Shown: positions 51,856-62,652 of the stretch, piece by piece
Numbering within the stretch: position 1 is the stretch's first letter
Layout of the letters: the number at the start of each line of letters is the position of its first letter
Assembly (NCBI RefSeq): GCF_018128065.1
Contig: NZ_CP072360.1
Location: 1,182,501 to 1,246,500, forward strand
Source: Prevotella melaninogenica
GTDB taxonomy: Bacteria > Bacteroidota > Bacteroidia > Bacteroidales > Bacteroidaceae
Length of the DNA stretch: 64,000 nucleotides
Direction of reading: 5' to 3'
The notes under the pieces: model-generated
The model's database searches: none
The model's input: only the letters and a program-made list of their open reading frames with translations
Told to the model about the DNA's origin: nothing
Position numbers and translations under genes: made by a program

Positions 51856-53936
51856 CTATTTCCTAATCGTCCATTGGAAGGTACTGCATGGTAATCCCAC
51901 TTCATTCACAAGATTTGCACGTGTGAAAGGCTGCCAGCCATAACGGACAAAGCGAGGGCGTGTAACAGAAGACGACCTAACAAGAATCGTGTTAGGCGAT
52001 GTTATCTGTGCTTCTGCAGGATAAAAAATACCATCTGCTCCTGACACCTCGAAACCAATAATATGACTACCATTAACTGACAGCGACTGCGCATGTGTAA
52101 ATTGCAATTCAAGACCATTGTCTTTCACTAATACAAAATGGCAAACTGGTCCCTCAGACTCAATCTTATAATCATAACTATGGTGCAATGCCTGTAAGCC
52201 AAGACGATTTCCAACTGGTTTTTTATTGGTATAATGCACATCTAATGAGTCACCCACATCTGTTGTCACAACCATCCACGTGTTACGTAACGTTGATGCC
52301 ATCCGACGCTGCGAGTCACGGAAACGTGGCCATGAAGGACGATTTAGACTGGAGAGTTGTACAAATAGAATGGTAATTCTGGATTATGGAAGAAACGACG
52401 CCAACTCTTCTCTAACATTGGGAAAAGTCGTTCGTGTATCTCTATGTTGTGTGCATTTGACTCACCTTGATACCAAACAACACCCTTGATAGCATAACCT
52501 TTCAAAGGTAACATACCAGCTTCAAACATATAAGCAGGTGCATAAGGATGACGTTGCAATGGATTCTTACTCACACTGATATTTTGTAAAGCTCGCTCAC
52601 GCGCCCATTTCATTCCGTAGTCGCCATGAAACCAATCACGCAGAATAGCTGGCATACGCTGTTCTAACGTCTGGCGATCTATCCATGACTCAGTGGTCGT
52701 TCCACCAACAGCATTACAGATAATACCAACAGGGACCTGCAAGCTGTCAGCAAGTTTCTTTCCGAAATGATAAGCCACAGCCGAGAAATCACCCAAAGAC
52801 TCACAAGAGCAGTTACGCCATGGTCCAATGCGAAGATACTGATGACGATTAACAGAGTCGCAAGCACCAGCCGACCATGCCACAGCAGTCGTTGGATAAA
52901 TTGCAGACATATTAAAGAGATGTAAGCGAGTCTGACTATCAGCCTCATCTAAATCTTGCTTTCTACTCTGTACAGCATTCACAGGCAATTCCATATTCGA
53001 CTGTCCAGAACAAAGCCATACCTCTCCAACATATATATCCTTAACCGTAAGCTTTTCTTTCTTCGTACTTATCATTGCTTTATAAGGTCCACCAGCCTTC
53101 TCTGCTGGGAAAGCAACTCTCCACTTCCCTGCTCCATCAGCTACCGAAGATAGCACACGACCATTAAAATTCACCTTAACAGTTTCGCCCGTATTTGCCT
53201 TTCCACGGAATACGATTGGTCTGTTACGCTGAACAACCATACCATCTGTATACAATGGAGAAAGTGCAAGACCTCCATAATTGCCTGTCAAAGCACCATA
53301 TACGGTTTCAGCAATAATCTTAGCACCCTCAGCATTTGGATGGATAGCATCTGCAAAAAGGTCAGGACGGCTGTATAAAGGTGTATTCAAGTCAATCAAT
53401 GGTGTTCGTGTAGCAGCAGCAACTTGTCGTATATGCTTCTGAATCTGCGCATGCCAGTCACGTGTACCACTATCAAAACGAGGGTGACGATCAAAGATAG
53501 GCGTCATAAGACAAATCCAAATCTTAGCCTTGGGATTTGCCTGACGAAAACTATCAATCAACTGGATATAATCAGCATTAAAATCCTCACTATGCTCTGG
53601 CCAGTTACGTGGATCAGTATCATTGAGTCCAAGATGAATAACAACAAGGTCTGCTTTGAAATCCAAAGCCTCTTTATACTCTTTTTGGTCAACATAAGGA
53701 CGATGCCCGAGGTGAAGCAACGTAGTACCAGAGTGCCCGAAGTTTCTAACTTCATACCCTCTACCTAACATCTGCTGCAGTTGTGCTGGATAACAATTCT
53801 TTTCCCTATCGGTGATTGTCATTCCCCATGTCACACTATTTCCCACACATGCGACCTTAATCTTTCCACCTGCAACGGCAGTCAGAACCATAAGGAGTAG
53901 ACCAAACAATACAATTGTTCTTTTCTTCATAATCAT
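51856..53936 (-). pseudogene. Two-domain sialate O-acetylesterase gene with a frameshift
   Basis: Secreted esterase gene. The signal (KKRTIVLFGLLLMVLTAVAG) is followed by an SGNH domain with VACVGNSVTWGM, HLGLNDTDP and DAIHPNAEG. A second SGNH-type sialate esterase domain has LCSGQSNMELPV and VVWYQGESN. At about 52364 the frame breaks: the text reads CTATTTGTACAACTC where CTATTTGGTACAACTC would keep the frame open. The rest, GLQALHHSYDYKIESEGPV to FQWTIRK, is in the other frame and ends at 51856. The total length is one base short of a multiple of three. It normally removes O-acetyl groups from sialic acids in host glycans. True loss, phase switching or a read error are all possible. Confidence 0.87.
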
Positions 53937-54291
53937 TTATAATGTAGTAATGAAAGATTTTGCTTTTTCTTAAAAACTTAACTCATGGATAAATTCCGTA
54001 CAAAGGTAAATATAATATATGAATAAAGGATATACTCCAAATGACAAAAACGAAACTGTGGCAAATTATCATACAATAACATAAGAACATGATAAATCTT
54101 ATAGACTACCGACAATTCTTGTAACATTACAATATCTTATTTCCTGAAAAGAAAAATATCATAAATTTCTAAACCTTTAAACTATAAAAAGTCCTTTGTC
54201 AGAAGAAGACCGGGACTTATTTTCTTCAATAAAGACAAAAAAATACATGTGTTCGCACACATTTTTTCAATGAAAAATAATCTACGAAAAG
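53937..54291. other. Gene-free stretch downstream of groEL side
   Basis: AT-rich; nothing recognised. It leads into the promoter of the candidate small RNA at 54292. Confidence 0.5.
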
Positions 54292-54323
54292 TTTGCATGA
54301 AAAGTAAAAATAACATATCTTTG
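54292..54323 (+). promoter_or_regulatory. Promoter of the candidate small RNA
   Basis: TTTG (54292-54295), then exactly 20 bp, then TATCTTTG (54316-54323): the best-formed promoter in the window with no gene behind it. Confidence 0.8.
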
Positions 54324-54328
54324 TGCCT

Positions 54329-54420
54329 GTTATCCTGAAAACAATCTTTTACCTTTAAAAGACTAATACCTATTGAGTAATTAAAGCGATTCCCTGTGAA
54401 GGTCATCGCTTTTATTTTTT
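54329..54420 (+). ncRNA. Candidate small RNA, about 92 nt
   Basis: Bounded by the promoter at 54292-54323 and a terminator: AAAGCGAT (54383-54390) pairs with ATCGCTTT (54405-54412), followed by TATTTTTT. The transcript has no start codon followed by a useful frame and nothing downstream on its strand until beyond groES. The internal sequence AAAAGACTAATACC and TATTGAGTAATT is unstructured and could pair with targets. Not recognised as a known family. An antisense role to the groEL 3' region is unlikely, since the groEL terminator lies 270 bp away. Confidence 0.65.
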
Positions 54421-54686
54421 ATCCCTTTATCAAATAGTTGTAGTTGGCATTACACACAATTAGCATGTAAAGAAATCCCAACCGCTTGTGTAAAATCAAA
54501 CTTCCTGTCACTTCTATCACTTGTTGAAAACACTTAACTTATTAATTCACAGTGTAGTACACGAAATGTTAAAAGTGACAGTAAACTGAAATTAAACTTT
54601 TCTTGTAGATATGTGATAATCTCTCTCTTACTTGGGAATAGCCATATCTTCACTTAAGACCAAAGATACGATTACAATAGGTAGAA

Positions 54687-54717
54687 ATAAAAAAGAAGAC
54701 ACCTTTTGATGCCTTCC
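54687..54717 (-). terminator. Terminator of groESL
   Basis: On the minus strand GAAGGCATC pairs with GGTGTCTTC (two G-U pairs) around AAAA, followed by TTTTTTA. It lies about 35 bp past the groEL stop. Confidence 0.8.
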
Positions 54718-54750
54718 TTTTTATTTATAATGTTTTAAAGAATATGCTTA

Positions 54751-56388
<1,638 letters not shown>

Positions 56389-56516
56389 TTATTATGTTTG
56401 TTTATGTTTTGCTTTCTGTTAATCTTTTTATAGTATAGAACATCTACTATATACACTATAATTGATAAACAAAAGCAGTTTTATTTCCTTTCACCTAAAA
56501 GAGGATAGGAGAAGCC

Positions 56517-56786
56517 TTACTCAACAACTGCCAACACGTCGCTCTGGCGCATCATTAAATATTTCTCACCATCATTCTCAAGCTCAGTACCAGCATACTT
56601 ACCATAGAGGACCTCATCGCCAACCTTGAGAATCATCTCCTCATCCTTGGTACCATTACCAACGGCAACAACTTTGCCACGCTGTGGTTTTTCCTTGGCA
56701 GTATCAGGAATAATAATACCACCAACTTTTTCTTCTGCCTGTGCTGGAAGCACGAGGACTCTGTCTGCTAAAGGTTTAATTGTCAT
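56517..56786 (-). CDS. groS: Co-chaperonin GroES
   Basis: Lid of the GroEL chamber, 89 residues. It starts [20 protein letters not shown] and contains the mobile loop [20 protein letters not shown], then [20 protein letters not shown] and [20 protein letters not shown]. It is a normal single-domain protein, slightly shorter than E. coli GroES. First gene of the groESL operon. Confidence 0.98.
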   Translation of the reverse strand: MTIKPLADRVLVLPAQAEEKVGGIIIPDTAKEKPQRGKVVAVGNGTKDEEMILKVGDEVLYGKYAGTELENDGEKYLMMRQSDVLAVVE

Positions 56787-56935
56787 AATTGTATATGTTT
56801 TAAGATTTTAATTTTCAATCTGTTTGCGACCTGTCAACAAGTCGTTTCGTCTTTCATTATACGAAAACTATGCCAAAAGGACTTGCTGACAACTACAAGA
56901 ATATAATCTGACAACCTGTCAGTTCTTCTTGCCAT

Positions 56936-56968
56936 TTAGACTAAAAACAAAATAAAGAATTATCTTTG
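56936..56968 (+). promoter_or_regulatory. Promoter of the AlkD-like gene
   Basis: TTAG (56936-56939), then 21 bp, then TATCTTTG (56961-56968). The leader before the ATG at 57009 is about 35 nt. Confidence 0.65.
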
Positions 56969-57008
56969 CATTAGAAAAAGAATATGGTAAAACATTAAAG
57001 AATTTATT

Positions 57009-57716
57009 ATGAAACAGATTACTAAGACTATTACAAGTGAACTTCAAGCACTGTCAAATGCTGAAAAACGAGAGATTTTCCCGAGGTTCTTTAAGACTGG
57101 CAAAGGAGAATATGGAGAAGGCGACCGCTTCTTAGGTGTCACTGTTCCCAATATCAGAGCTATTGCCAAGCAATACAAGAACATTTCCTTGAACGAAATA
57201 CGAGAACTGATACAATCAGAATGGCATGAGGTACGCCTCTGTGCTTTGCTTATTATGGTGGAGAAAAGCAAGAAAAAAGATGAGACCTTACGTCAACAGC
57301 TATTTGATCTCTACCTTTCTCAAACCGATAGAATTAACAACTGGGACCTTGTTGACCTATCTTGCCGCTTCATTGTAGGAGAATACCTACTCAACAAATC
57401 ACGTGATATTCTTTATCAGTTAGCTCAAAGTCCACTACTATGGGATAATCGCATCGCCATCGTTTCAACCTATGCTTTCATTCGTAAAGGACAGTTAGAG
57501 GATACCTATGCACTGAGCGATATAATGATGCACCACCCACACGACCTCATGCACAAAGCTATTGGCTGGATGCTTCGTGAAACAGGTAAACGTAATCCTG
57601 AGCGTCTTTATGATTACGTTATGAACCATCGAGCAGACATGCCACGCACTATGTTACGTTATGCGATAGAGAAGTTTTCACCTACAGAGCGGTCCGTTCT
57701 CATGAAGCGTGTATAA
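57009..57716 (+). CDS. AlkD-like DNA alkylation repair protein
   Basis: HEAT-repeat DNA glycosylase of 235 residues that removes bulky N3- or N7-alkylated purines. Segments LGVTVPNIRAIAKQYKNI, EVRLCALLIMVEKSKKKDET, INNWDLVDLSCRFIVGEYL, KAIGWMLRETGKRN and MPRTMLRYAIEKF match the AlkD family. The WD pair in NNWDLVD carries the catalytic Asp. Probably cytosolic and monocistronic. Confidence 0.93.
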   Translation: MKQITKTITSELQALSNAEKREIFPRFFKTGKGEYGEGDRFLGVTVPNIRAIAKQYKNISLNEIRELIQSEWHEVRLCALLIMVEKSKKKDETLRQQLFDLYLSQTDRINNWDLVDLSCRFIVGEYLLNKSRDILYQLAQSPLLWDNRIAIVSTYAFIRKGQLEDTYALSDIMMHHPHDLMHKAIGWMLRETGKRNPERLYDYVMNHRADMPRTMLRYAIEKFSPTERSVLMKRV

Positions 57717-57946
57717 TAATTTCCTTTATCAGTTTATCAAATAGACAAACAAGAGTGCTCTGATATATACACAAATATTTGCAACATAGGTATAGTTAAC
57801 TCGTGAATAAGCGATTTAGATTTTAGTTGAAGAAAAAACAACATATTTACTTCTCATAAATCATAAGACAAAATAATAATATATCCCATCTTTTTCTTAC
57901 CTTTGCAATCAGAACATAATATATAGTTTAACGATATAAAAAGAAA

Positions 57947-58858
57947 ATGAAACCTACATTATTACTCCTTGCGGCAGGTATGGGAAGCCGCTACGGCGGG
58001 CTGAAGCAGCTCGACGAATTAGGTCCTAATGGTGAGACCATTATGGACTATTCTATCTATGATGCAATTCAGGCAGGATTTGGTAAGATCGTCTTCGTTA
58101 TCCGTAAGGATTTTGAGGAGCAGTTCCGCAGCCAAGTTCTTTCAAAGTATGAGGGTCATATCCCTGCAGAACTCGTATTCCAAAGCATTGATGCACTGCC
58201 AGAAGGATTCTCTGTACCAGAAGGTCGTGAGAAGCCATGGGGTACAAACCATGCTGTTTTGATGGCAAAGGATGTTATCAAAGAGCCTTTCTGCGTTATC
58301 AACTGCGATGACTTCTACAACCGCGACTGCTTCAAGGTTATTGGTAAGTTCCTTGCTGACCTCCCAGAGGGTGCAAGAGATAAGTATGCAATGGTTGGTT
58401 TCCGCGTAGGTAACACGCTGAGCGAGAATGGTACTGTTGCTCGTGGTATCTGCTCTACAGATGCTGAAGGAAACTTGACAACAGTTGTTGAGCGTACAGA
58501 GATTGAGCGCCGTGATGGAGAAATTAAGTATAAAGACGATAACGGTGAGTGGGTTGCTGTAGATGAGAATACTCCTGTATCTATGAACGTATGGGGTTTC
58601 ACACCAGACTACTTTGATTATAGCGAGGCTTACTTCAAGGAGTTCCTCTCTGATCCAAAGAACATGGAGAATAAGAAGTCTGAATACTTCATCCCATTGA
58701 TGGTAAACAAGCTCATCAACGATGGCACATCAACAGTAAAGGTACTCGACACTACCAGCAAGTGGTTTGGCGTTACATACGCTGCTGACCGTCAGAGCGT
58801 GGTTGACAAGATTCAGTCATTGGTTGACGAGGGTGTATACCCTGCTAAATTATTCTAA
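57947..58858 (+). CDS. Sugar-phosphate nucleotidyltransferase-like protein
   Basis: A protein of 303 residues with the NTP-transferase fold. The nucleotide loop is LLLAAGMGSRYGGLKQLDEL at about 5-24, the metal site is CVINCDDFYNRD, and there is the sugar-binding region MVGFRVGNTLSENGTVARG. The C-terminus FIPLMVNKLINDGTSTVKVL is also family-like. Closest to glucose-1-phosphate thymidylyl- or uridylyltransferase-type enzymes, but the exact sugar and nucleotide cannot be told. Followed by nrnA after 159 bp, with a stem CCCCTGCTTGG/CCAGGCAGGGG between. Confidence 0.85.
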   Translation: MKPTLLLLAAGMGSRYGGLKQLDELGPNGETIMDYSIYDAIQAGFGKIVFVIRKDFEEQFRSQVLSKYEGHIPAELVFQSIDALPEGFSVPEGREKPWGTNHAVLMAKDVIKEPFCVINCDDFYNRDCFKVIGKFLADLPEGARDKYAMVGFRVGNTLSENGTVARGICSTDAEGNLTTVVERTEIERRDGEIKYKDDNGEWVAVDENTPVSMNVWGFTPDYFDYSEAYFKEFLSDPKNMENKKSEYFIPLMVNKLINDGTSTVKVLDTTSKWFGVTYAADRQSVVDKIQSLVDEGVYPAKLF

Positions 58859-59017
58859 CAGATACCCCCTGCTTGGCTACTATCACCGCAGACATCCTAC
58901 GAATTCTTTCAAGGTGCAAGACGGATATCCAGGCAGGGGACTCATTTTCTTATCTCTACACACATCGGGCATAACAGCCCAACCATCTTCAAACACACAT
59001 CAAAGCTTATAGCTATA

Positions 59018-60055
59018 ATGGAATTAAACCTACTGAATCAAGAAGAAATTGCAACATTACGCAACCTTCTATCCAATGCGACAAATATCGTAATCTGTGC
59101 TCATAAGTCGCCTGATGGTGACGCAACAGGTTCGTCGCTGGCATGGATGCACTATCTTAAACAGATTGGCAAGACCAACGTTAAGATATGTATGCCTGAC
59201 GCTACACCCGATTTCTTGCATTGGCTTCCAGGACATAATTCCGTTATTCGTTATGACAGACGACCAAAGGAGGTTGAGAAGGCGTTTAAGGAAGCTGACC
59301 TCGTTTGCTGTCTTGACTTCAACCAAAACTCACGTGTAGATGCAATGCAAGAGGTTTTGGAGTCTTCCACAGCCCCTCGCCTACTCATCGACCACCACTT
59401 AGAACCTGAAACAAACAACGCATTGACAGTCTCACATCCAGAAATGTCAAGTACATGTGAGATTGTCTTCCGTCTGATTAGTCAGTTAGATGGCTACGAG
59501 AAGATGACAACCCAATGTGCGTCCTGCATTTATTGTGGTATGATGACCGACACAGGTGGTTTCACCTATAATTCGTCACGCCCAGAGATATTCTATATTA
59601 TCGGTCAGCTTCTTGCAAAGAACATTGATAAGGACGAGATTTATAACCGTGTTTTCCATAACTACTCTACCAATGCCCTCCGCCTCCGTGCACACATCAT
59701 CCTCAACAAGATGAAGGTGATTGAGGAGTTGCACGCATCCTATTATACCGTAACAAAGGAAGAAATGGCACAATTCCATTTCATTAAGGGCGACATGGAA
59801 GGACTGGTTAACATCCCACAGCAGATAAAAGGGCTCAAACTAAGTATATCTTTGCGCGAAGACACAGAGAAGCCAAAGACCGTACTTGTGAGCCTTCGAT
59901 CCTGCAATGGCTTCCATTGTCAGCCAATGGCTACAAAGTTCTTCAATGGTGGAGGTCATGCTGATGCTTCTGGAGGAAGATTGAACTGCACCATCGAAGA
60001 AGCTGAACAGATTGCTATTAAAGCTATCTTATATTATAAAGAAGAGTTGAAATAA
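59018..60055 (+). CDS. nrnA: DHH-family oligoribonuclease/pAp phosphatase
   Basis: Phosphoesterase of 345 residues that degrades very short RNAs and 3'-phosphoadenosine 5'-phosphate. The DHH domain has HKSPDGDATGSSLAWMHYL, CCLDFNQNSRVD and LIDHHLEPETN. Next come MSSTCEIVF and MMTDTGGFTYNSSRPE. The DHHA1 domain ends in FFNGGGHADASGGRLNC. The order of metal ligands (DxD, D, DHH, D) is complete. Bacteroidota lack Orn, and NrnA covers that role. Followed after 59 bp by the nitroreductase. Confidence 0.95.
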   Translation: MELNLLNQEEIATLRNLLSNATNIVICAHKSPDGDATGSSLAWMHYLKQIGKTNVKICMPDATPDFLHWLPGHNSVIRYDRRPKEVEKAFKEADLVCCLDFNQNSRVDAMQEVLESSTAPRLLIDHHLEPETNNALTVSHPEMSSTCEIVFRLISQLDGYEKMTTQCASCIYCGMMTDTGGFTYNSSRPEIFYIIGQLLAKNIDKDEIYNRVFHNYSTNALRLRAHIILNKMKVIEELHASYYTVTKEEMAQFHFIKGDMEGLVNIPQQIKGLKLSISLREDTEKPKTVLVSLRSCNGFHCQPMATKFFNGGGHADASGGRLNCTIEEAEQIAIKAILYYKEELK

Positions 60056-60114
60056 ACAGAAACTAACATCTGTTCTACCCCACTCTCCTCATCATCTTGC
60101 TTTAATTACACATT

Positions 60115-60624
60115 ATGAATATTTTAGAACTATCCCAAAAGCGTTTTTCCGCACGTAAGTACAGCGACACACCTGTGTCAGAAGAGGACTTAAGATATAT
60201 CCTTGAGGTGACACGTATGGCACCATCATCTGTAAACAAACAGCCATGGAAGTTCGTTATCGTGAAGTCAGAAGAGGCACGAAAGAAACTACAAGAATGT
60301 TACGACCGTGAATGGTTCAAGTCGGCACCACTCTACATCATTTGTATGCGTGAGGTTGAAAAGAACTGGATACGCCAAGAGGATAACAAGCAGCATGGTG
60401 ATATCGACGTAGCCATTGCAACAGAACATCTCTGCTTAGCTGCAACAGAACGTGGTTTAGGCACTTGTTGGGTATGTAACTTCAATGTTGCCAAACTGAA
60501 AGAAACCTTCCTATATTCAGGTTATGAACCGGTTGCCATCATTCCTATCGGTCATCCTGTTGATGACTGTCCAATGAATGAGAAGAAAAGGAAGCCATTA
60601 GAAGAAATAATAGACATTATATAA
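60115..60624 (+). CDS. Nitroreductase family flavoprotein
   Basis: FMN-dependent oxidoreductase of 169 residues. It begins LELSQKRFSARKYSDTPVSE, with the FMN-binding MAPSSVNKQPWKFVIVKS. AIATEHLCLAATERGLGTCW and AIIPIGHPVDDCP follow near the C-terminus. The physiological substrate is unknown; members reduce nitroaromatics, quinones or flavins with NAD(P)H. Length is on the short side for the family. Confidence 0.93.
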   Translation: MNILELSQKRFSARKYSDTPVSEEDLRYILEVTRMAPSSVNKQPWKFVIVKSEEARKKLQECYDREWFKSAPLYIICMREVEKNWIRQEDNKQHGDIDVAIATEHLCLAATERGLGTCWVCNFNVAKLKETFLYSGYEPVAIIPIGHPVDDCPMNEKKRKPLEEIIDII

Positions 60625-60875
60625 TCTTTATCAACGATTTCTGTTGTCTATTGAACATATTCCCATTGATTCGTCATTAGCATCTTATATTTATAACGTA
60701 ACGACTATTACGAATCTATCGCCTTACCCTCAACCGATGTGCTGAGGTTTCGCACAATGACATATAACGTTAGCGTGAAAGTAAAGTGTAATTAAATTCA
60801 GATTCAAAACTAATTTTTATAAGATAAAAGCAGAGGAATAATCTGCATCTTATCATTCTAATTCAACAATTAATT

Positions 60876-61253
60876 ATGCGTATTCTTGGAAATATCATCT
60901 GGTGGATTTTTGGCGGTTTAGAGGCTGCTATCGGTTATTTTACAGGTAGCTTGGTACTCGCCATCACCATTATAGGCATACCTGCTGCAATACAAACATT
61001 CAAACTTGGACTATTATGCTTATGGCCTTTCGGGTCAGAAGTAAGACAAGGGAAAAGCCTTTCGGGTTGTATCACCATTCCACTCAATATAATTTGGATT
61101 ATTTTTGGTGGCTTATGGGCTTGGTTGACCCACATCTTCTTTGGTATTCTCCTTGGCATAACCATTATAGGAATTCCTTTTGCTAAGCAACACTTCAAAC
61201 TGGCAAGACTATCTCTAACACCATTCGGTAAGGATGTTGTACTTAACCTTTAA
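60876..61253 (+). CDS. YccF-family inner-membrane protein
   Basis: A protein of 125 residues made of two similar halves, each with a hydrophobic hairpin: NIIWWIFGGLEAAIGYFTGS and IIWIIFGGLWAWLTHIFFGI. Each half also has a repeated ITIIGIPxAxQxFKL motif (ITIIGIPAAIQTFKLGL and ITIIGIPFAKQHFKLARL) ending PFG. These are the YccF (DUF307) repeats. Function unknown. Upstream, 251 bp from the nitroreductase stop, is a gene-free gap. Confidence 0.92.
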   Translation: MRILGNIIWWIFGGLEAAIGYFTGSLVLAITIIGIPAAIQTFKLGLLCLWPFGSEVRQGKSLSGCITIPLNIIWIIFGGLWAWLTHIFFGILLGITIIGIPFAKQHFKLARLSLTPFGKDVVLNL

Positions 61254-61310
61254 GGACAACAACTAAAAAAAGACATTTGAAAATCATTTGAATAAAATTC
61301 TTTTAAATTC

Positions 61311-61341
61311 TTGGTAGAATTATCAAAAGTCAGTATCTTTG
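61311..61341 (+). promoter_or_regulatory. Promoter of the WG-repeat gene
   Basis: TTGG (61311-61314), 19 bp, then TATCTTTG (61334-61341). It overlaps an upstream in-frame TTG, ruling that start out. Confidence 0.6.
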
Positions 61342-61365
61342 GCAAAAACAAAGGAGACAAAGCCC

Positions 61366-62031
61366 ATGATTACGCAAGACAACTTCAACCAAGAATACGC
61401 TGACCCTATAGAGGAACAGCAGATTCGCCATTTCGTGTGCATAGAGATGGGACGACAGATACATAGATATATCAAAGCAATGCACGGTAGCAAACAACAG
61501 ATGCTACGTTTTGAAGAGCATCTAAAAGACCTTCCTTTGAAGGAGAAGGAGGCTGCTATTGCACGCTATATAGATTTGAATCGTAAAGCCATTAAGGGAT
61601 TAGATATGAAGATTATCTTAGCTCGTGCAATGGCAAACTACTCTGACACGTTCGAATATCTCGTTACATTGGTCAACGATAAACGAAAGATGGTGAAATA
61701 CTTGAACCTTATCCGTGAAATCTATATCCAGTATCATGAGGTTATTGAGCGGAAAGGGAAATTTGGTATTCTCGACCATAGAGGTCGTACTCTCGTTGAA
61801 CCGAAATATGAGTTCCTTCGCACTTGTTATGTCTATGTTGATGATTTGCGAACAATGCCGCTCATAGCACAATTAGATGGTAAGCTTGGTTTAATCCTTC
61901 CTGACGGGAAAAATACCATTGTAGCACCGTTCATCTATGATAGTATATCGTTGAGAGATGAACCACCTTACTTTGAAGCAAAGAAAGACAACAAGAAAGT
62001 CTTACTTAACACAGATGGTGAAGAGCAATAA
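61366..62031 (+). CDS. WG-repeat containing protein
   Basis: A protein of 221 residues from ATG 61366. The first 120 residues are helical and charged (HFVCIEMGRQIHRYIKAMHG, FEEHLKDLPLKEKEAAIARY). The last 90 contain two WG-like repeats: KGKFGILDHRGRTLVEPKYE and DGKLGLILPDGKNTIVAPF. WG repeats are of uncertain function, probably binding or structural. No signal peptide. Ends at a strong bidirectional terminator. Confidence 0.82.
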   Translation: MITQDNFNQEYADPIEEQQIRHFVCIEMGRQIHRYIKAMHGSKQQMLRFEEHLKDLPLKEKEAAIARYIDLNRKAIKGLDMKIILARAMANYSDTFEYLVTLVNDKRKMVKYLNLIREIYIQYHEVIERKGKFGILDHRGRTLVEPKYEFLRTCYVYVDDLRTMPLIAQLDGKLGLILPDGKNTIVAPFIYDSISLRDEPPYFEAKKDNKKVLLNTDGEEQ

Positions 62032-62032
62032 A

Positions 62033-62078
62033 TTTGAAAAGAGCTGTAACTGCCAATGCGGTTACAGCTCTTTTCAAA
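62033..62078. terminator. Bidirectional terminator
   Basis: TTTGAAAAGAGCTGTAAC (62033-62050) pairs perfectly over 18 bp with GTTACAGCTCTTTTCAAA (62061-62078) around TGCCAATGCG. It serves the convergent genes on both sides. Confidence 0.92.
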
Positions 62079-62095
62079 TTACAATAAAATACGAT

Positions 62096-62500
62096 TTAAA
62101 CTTTCTTCAGCAAAGCAGTCAATCCTTGAAGCTGTTCCTGCCACATGGAAATCTTGCTATTTACCTTATCAAGATCAACGCCCTGATTTAGTTCTGGTGA
62201 ATCACGTTGCTGCTGCAACAAGCTGATATACTGATTAACCAATGCAATCTTAGCTTTTATAGTCTTTTTCTTAGGGTAGCCACGCTTATCAACCTCTTTC
62301 TGATATTGTTCAGATATTGCGTTGATTCGTTGTCCACACTCTTCATACTGGCTCAACCACTGCTGGTAAGCTGCACTATTCTGCTTGTTTTCAAACTGTG
62401 TTGTGTTTGCAGATTCACCTATCTGCTTGTATGAGCTTTGTGCCATACCCATCATTGGAAGGACCAACAAAGCAATAACCAATAATTTCTTAACTCTCAT
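62096..62500 (-). CDS. Small exported protein of unknown function
   Basis: A protein of 134 residues with a signal peptide (KKLLVIALLVLPMMGMAQ). The mature part is helical and rich in Gln and Asn, with SAAYQQWLSQYEECGQRINA and YISLLQQQRDSPELNQGVD, and a coiled-coil-like spacing. One Cys (in EECGQR). Convergent with the WG-repeat gene and sharing its terminator. Family not recognised. Confidence 0.8.
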   Translation of the reverse strand: MRVKKLLVIALLVLPMMGMAQSSYKQIGESANTTQFENKQNSAAYQQWLSQYEECGQRINAISEQYQKEVDKRGYPKKKTIKAKIALVNQYISLLQQQRDSPELNQGVDLDKVNSKISMWQEQLQGLTALLKKV

Positions 62501-62532
62501 AATTGTGTTCTTTTAAAATAAAATATCAGCTG

Positions 62533-62564
62533 CAAATATAAAGTAAATATCAGAAAGAACCAAA
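62533..62564 (-). promoter_or_regulatory. Promoter of the small exported protein gene
   Basis: On the minus strand, TTTG (62561-62564) is followed after exactly 20 bp by TATATTTG (62533-62540). Confidence 0.75.
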
Positions 62565-62652
62565 GTTTTTTTGTAATTTTGCATATTACTCTCCGTCCTT
62601 TAAATCACTTTTAAGAGTTTGTAAGGATAAATATAGAATAAAGTTGAATAAT

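Noticed and set aside
54182..54406. Minus-strand reading frame across the candidate small RNA
   Set aside because: Composition is unlike a protein, there is no promoter on that strand, and it runs through the terminator.
58860..58945. CCCCTGCTTGG/CCAGGCAGGGG stem as a terminator
   Set aside because: Arms are 54 bp apart and the T-tract is poor; left uncalled.
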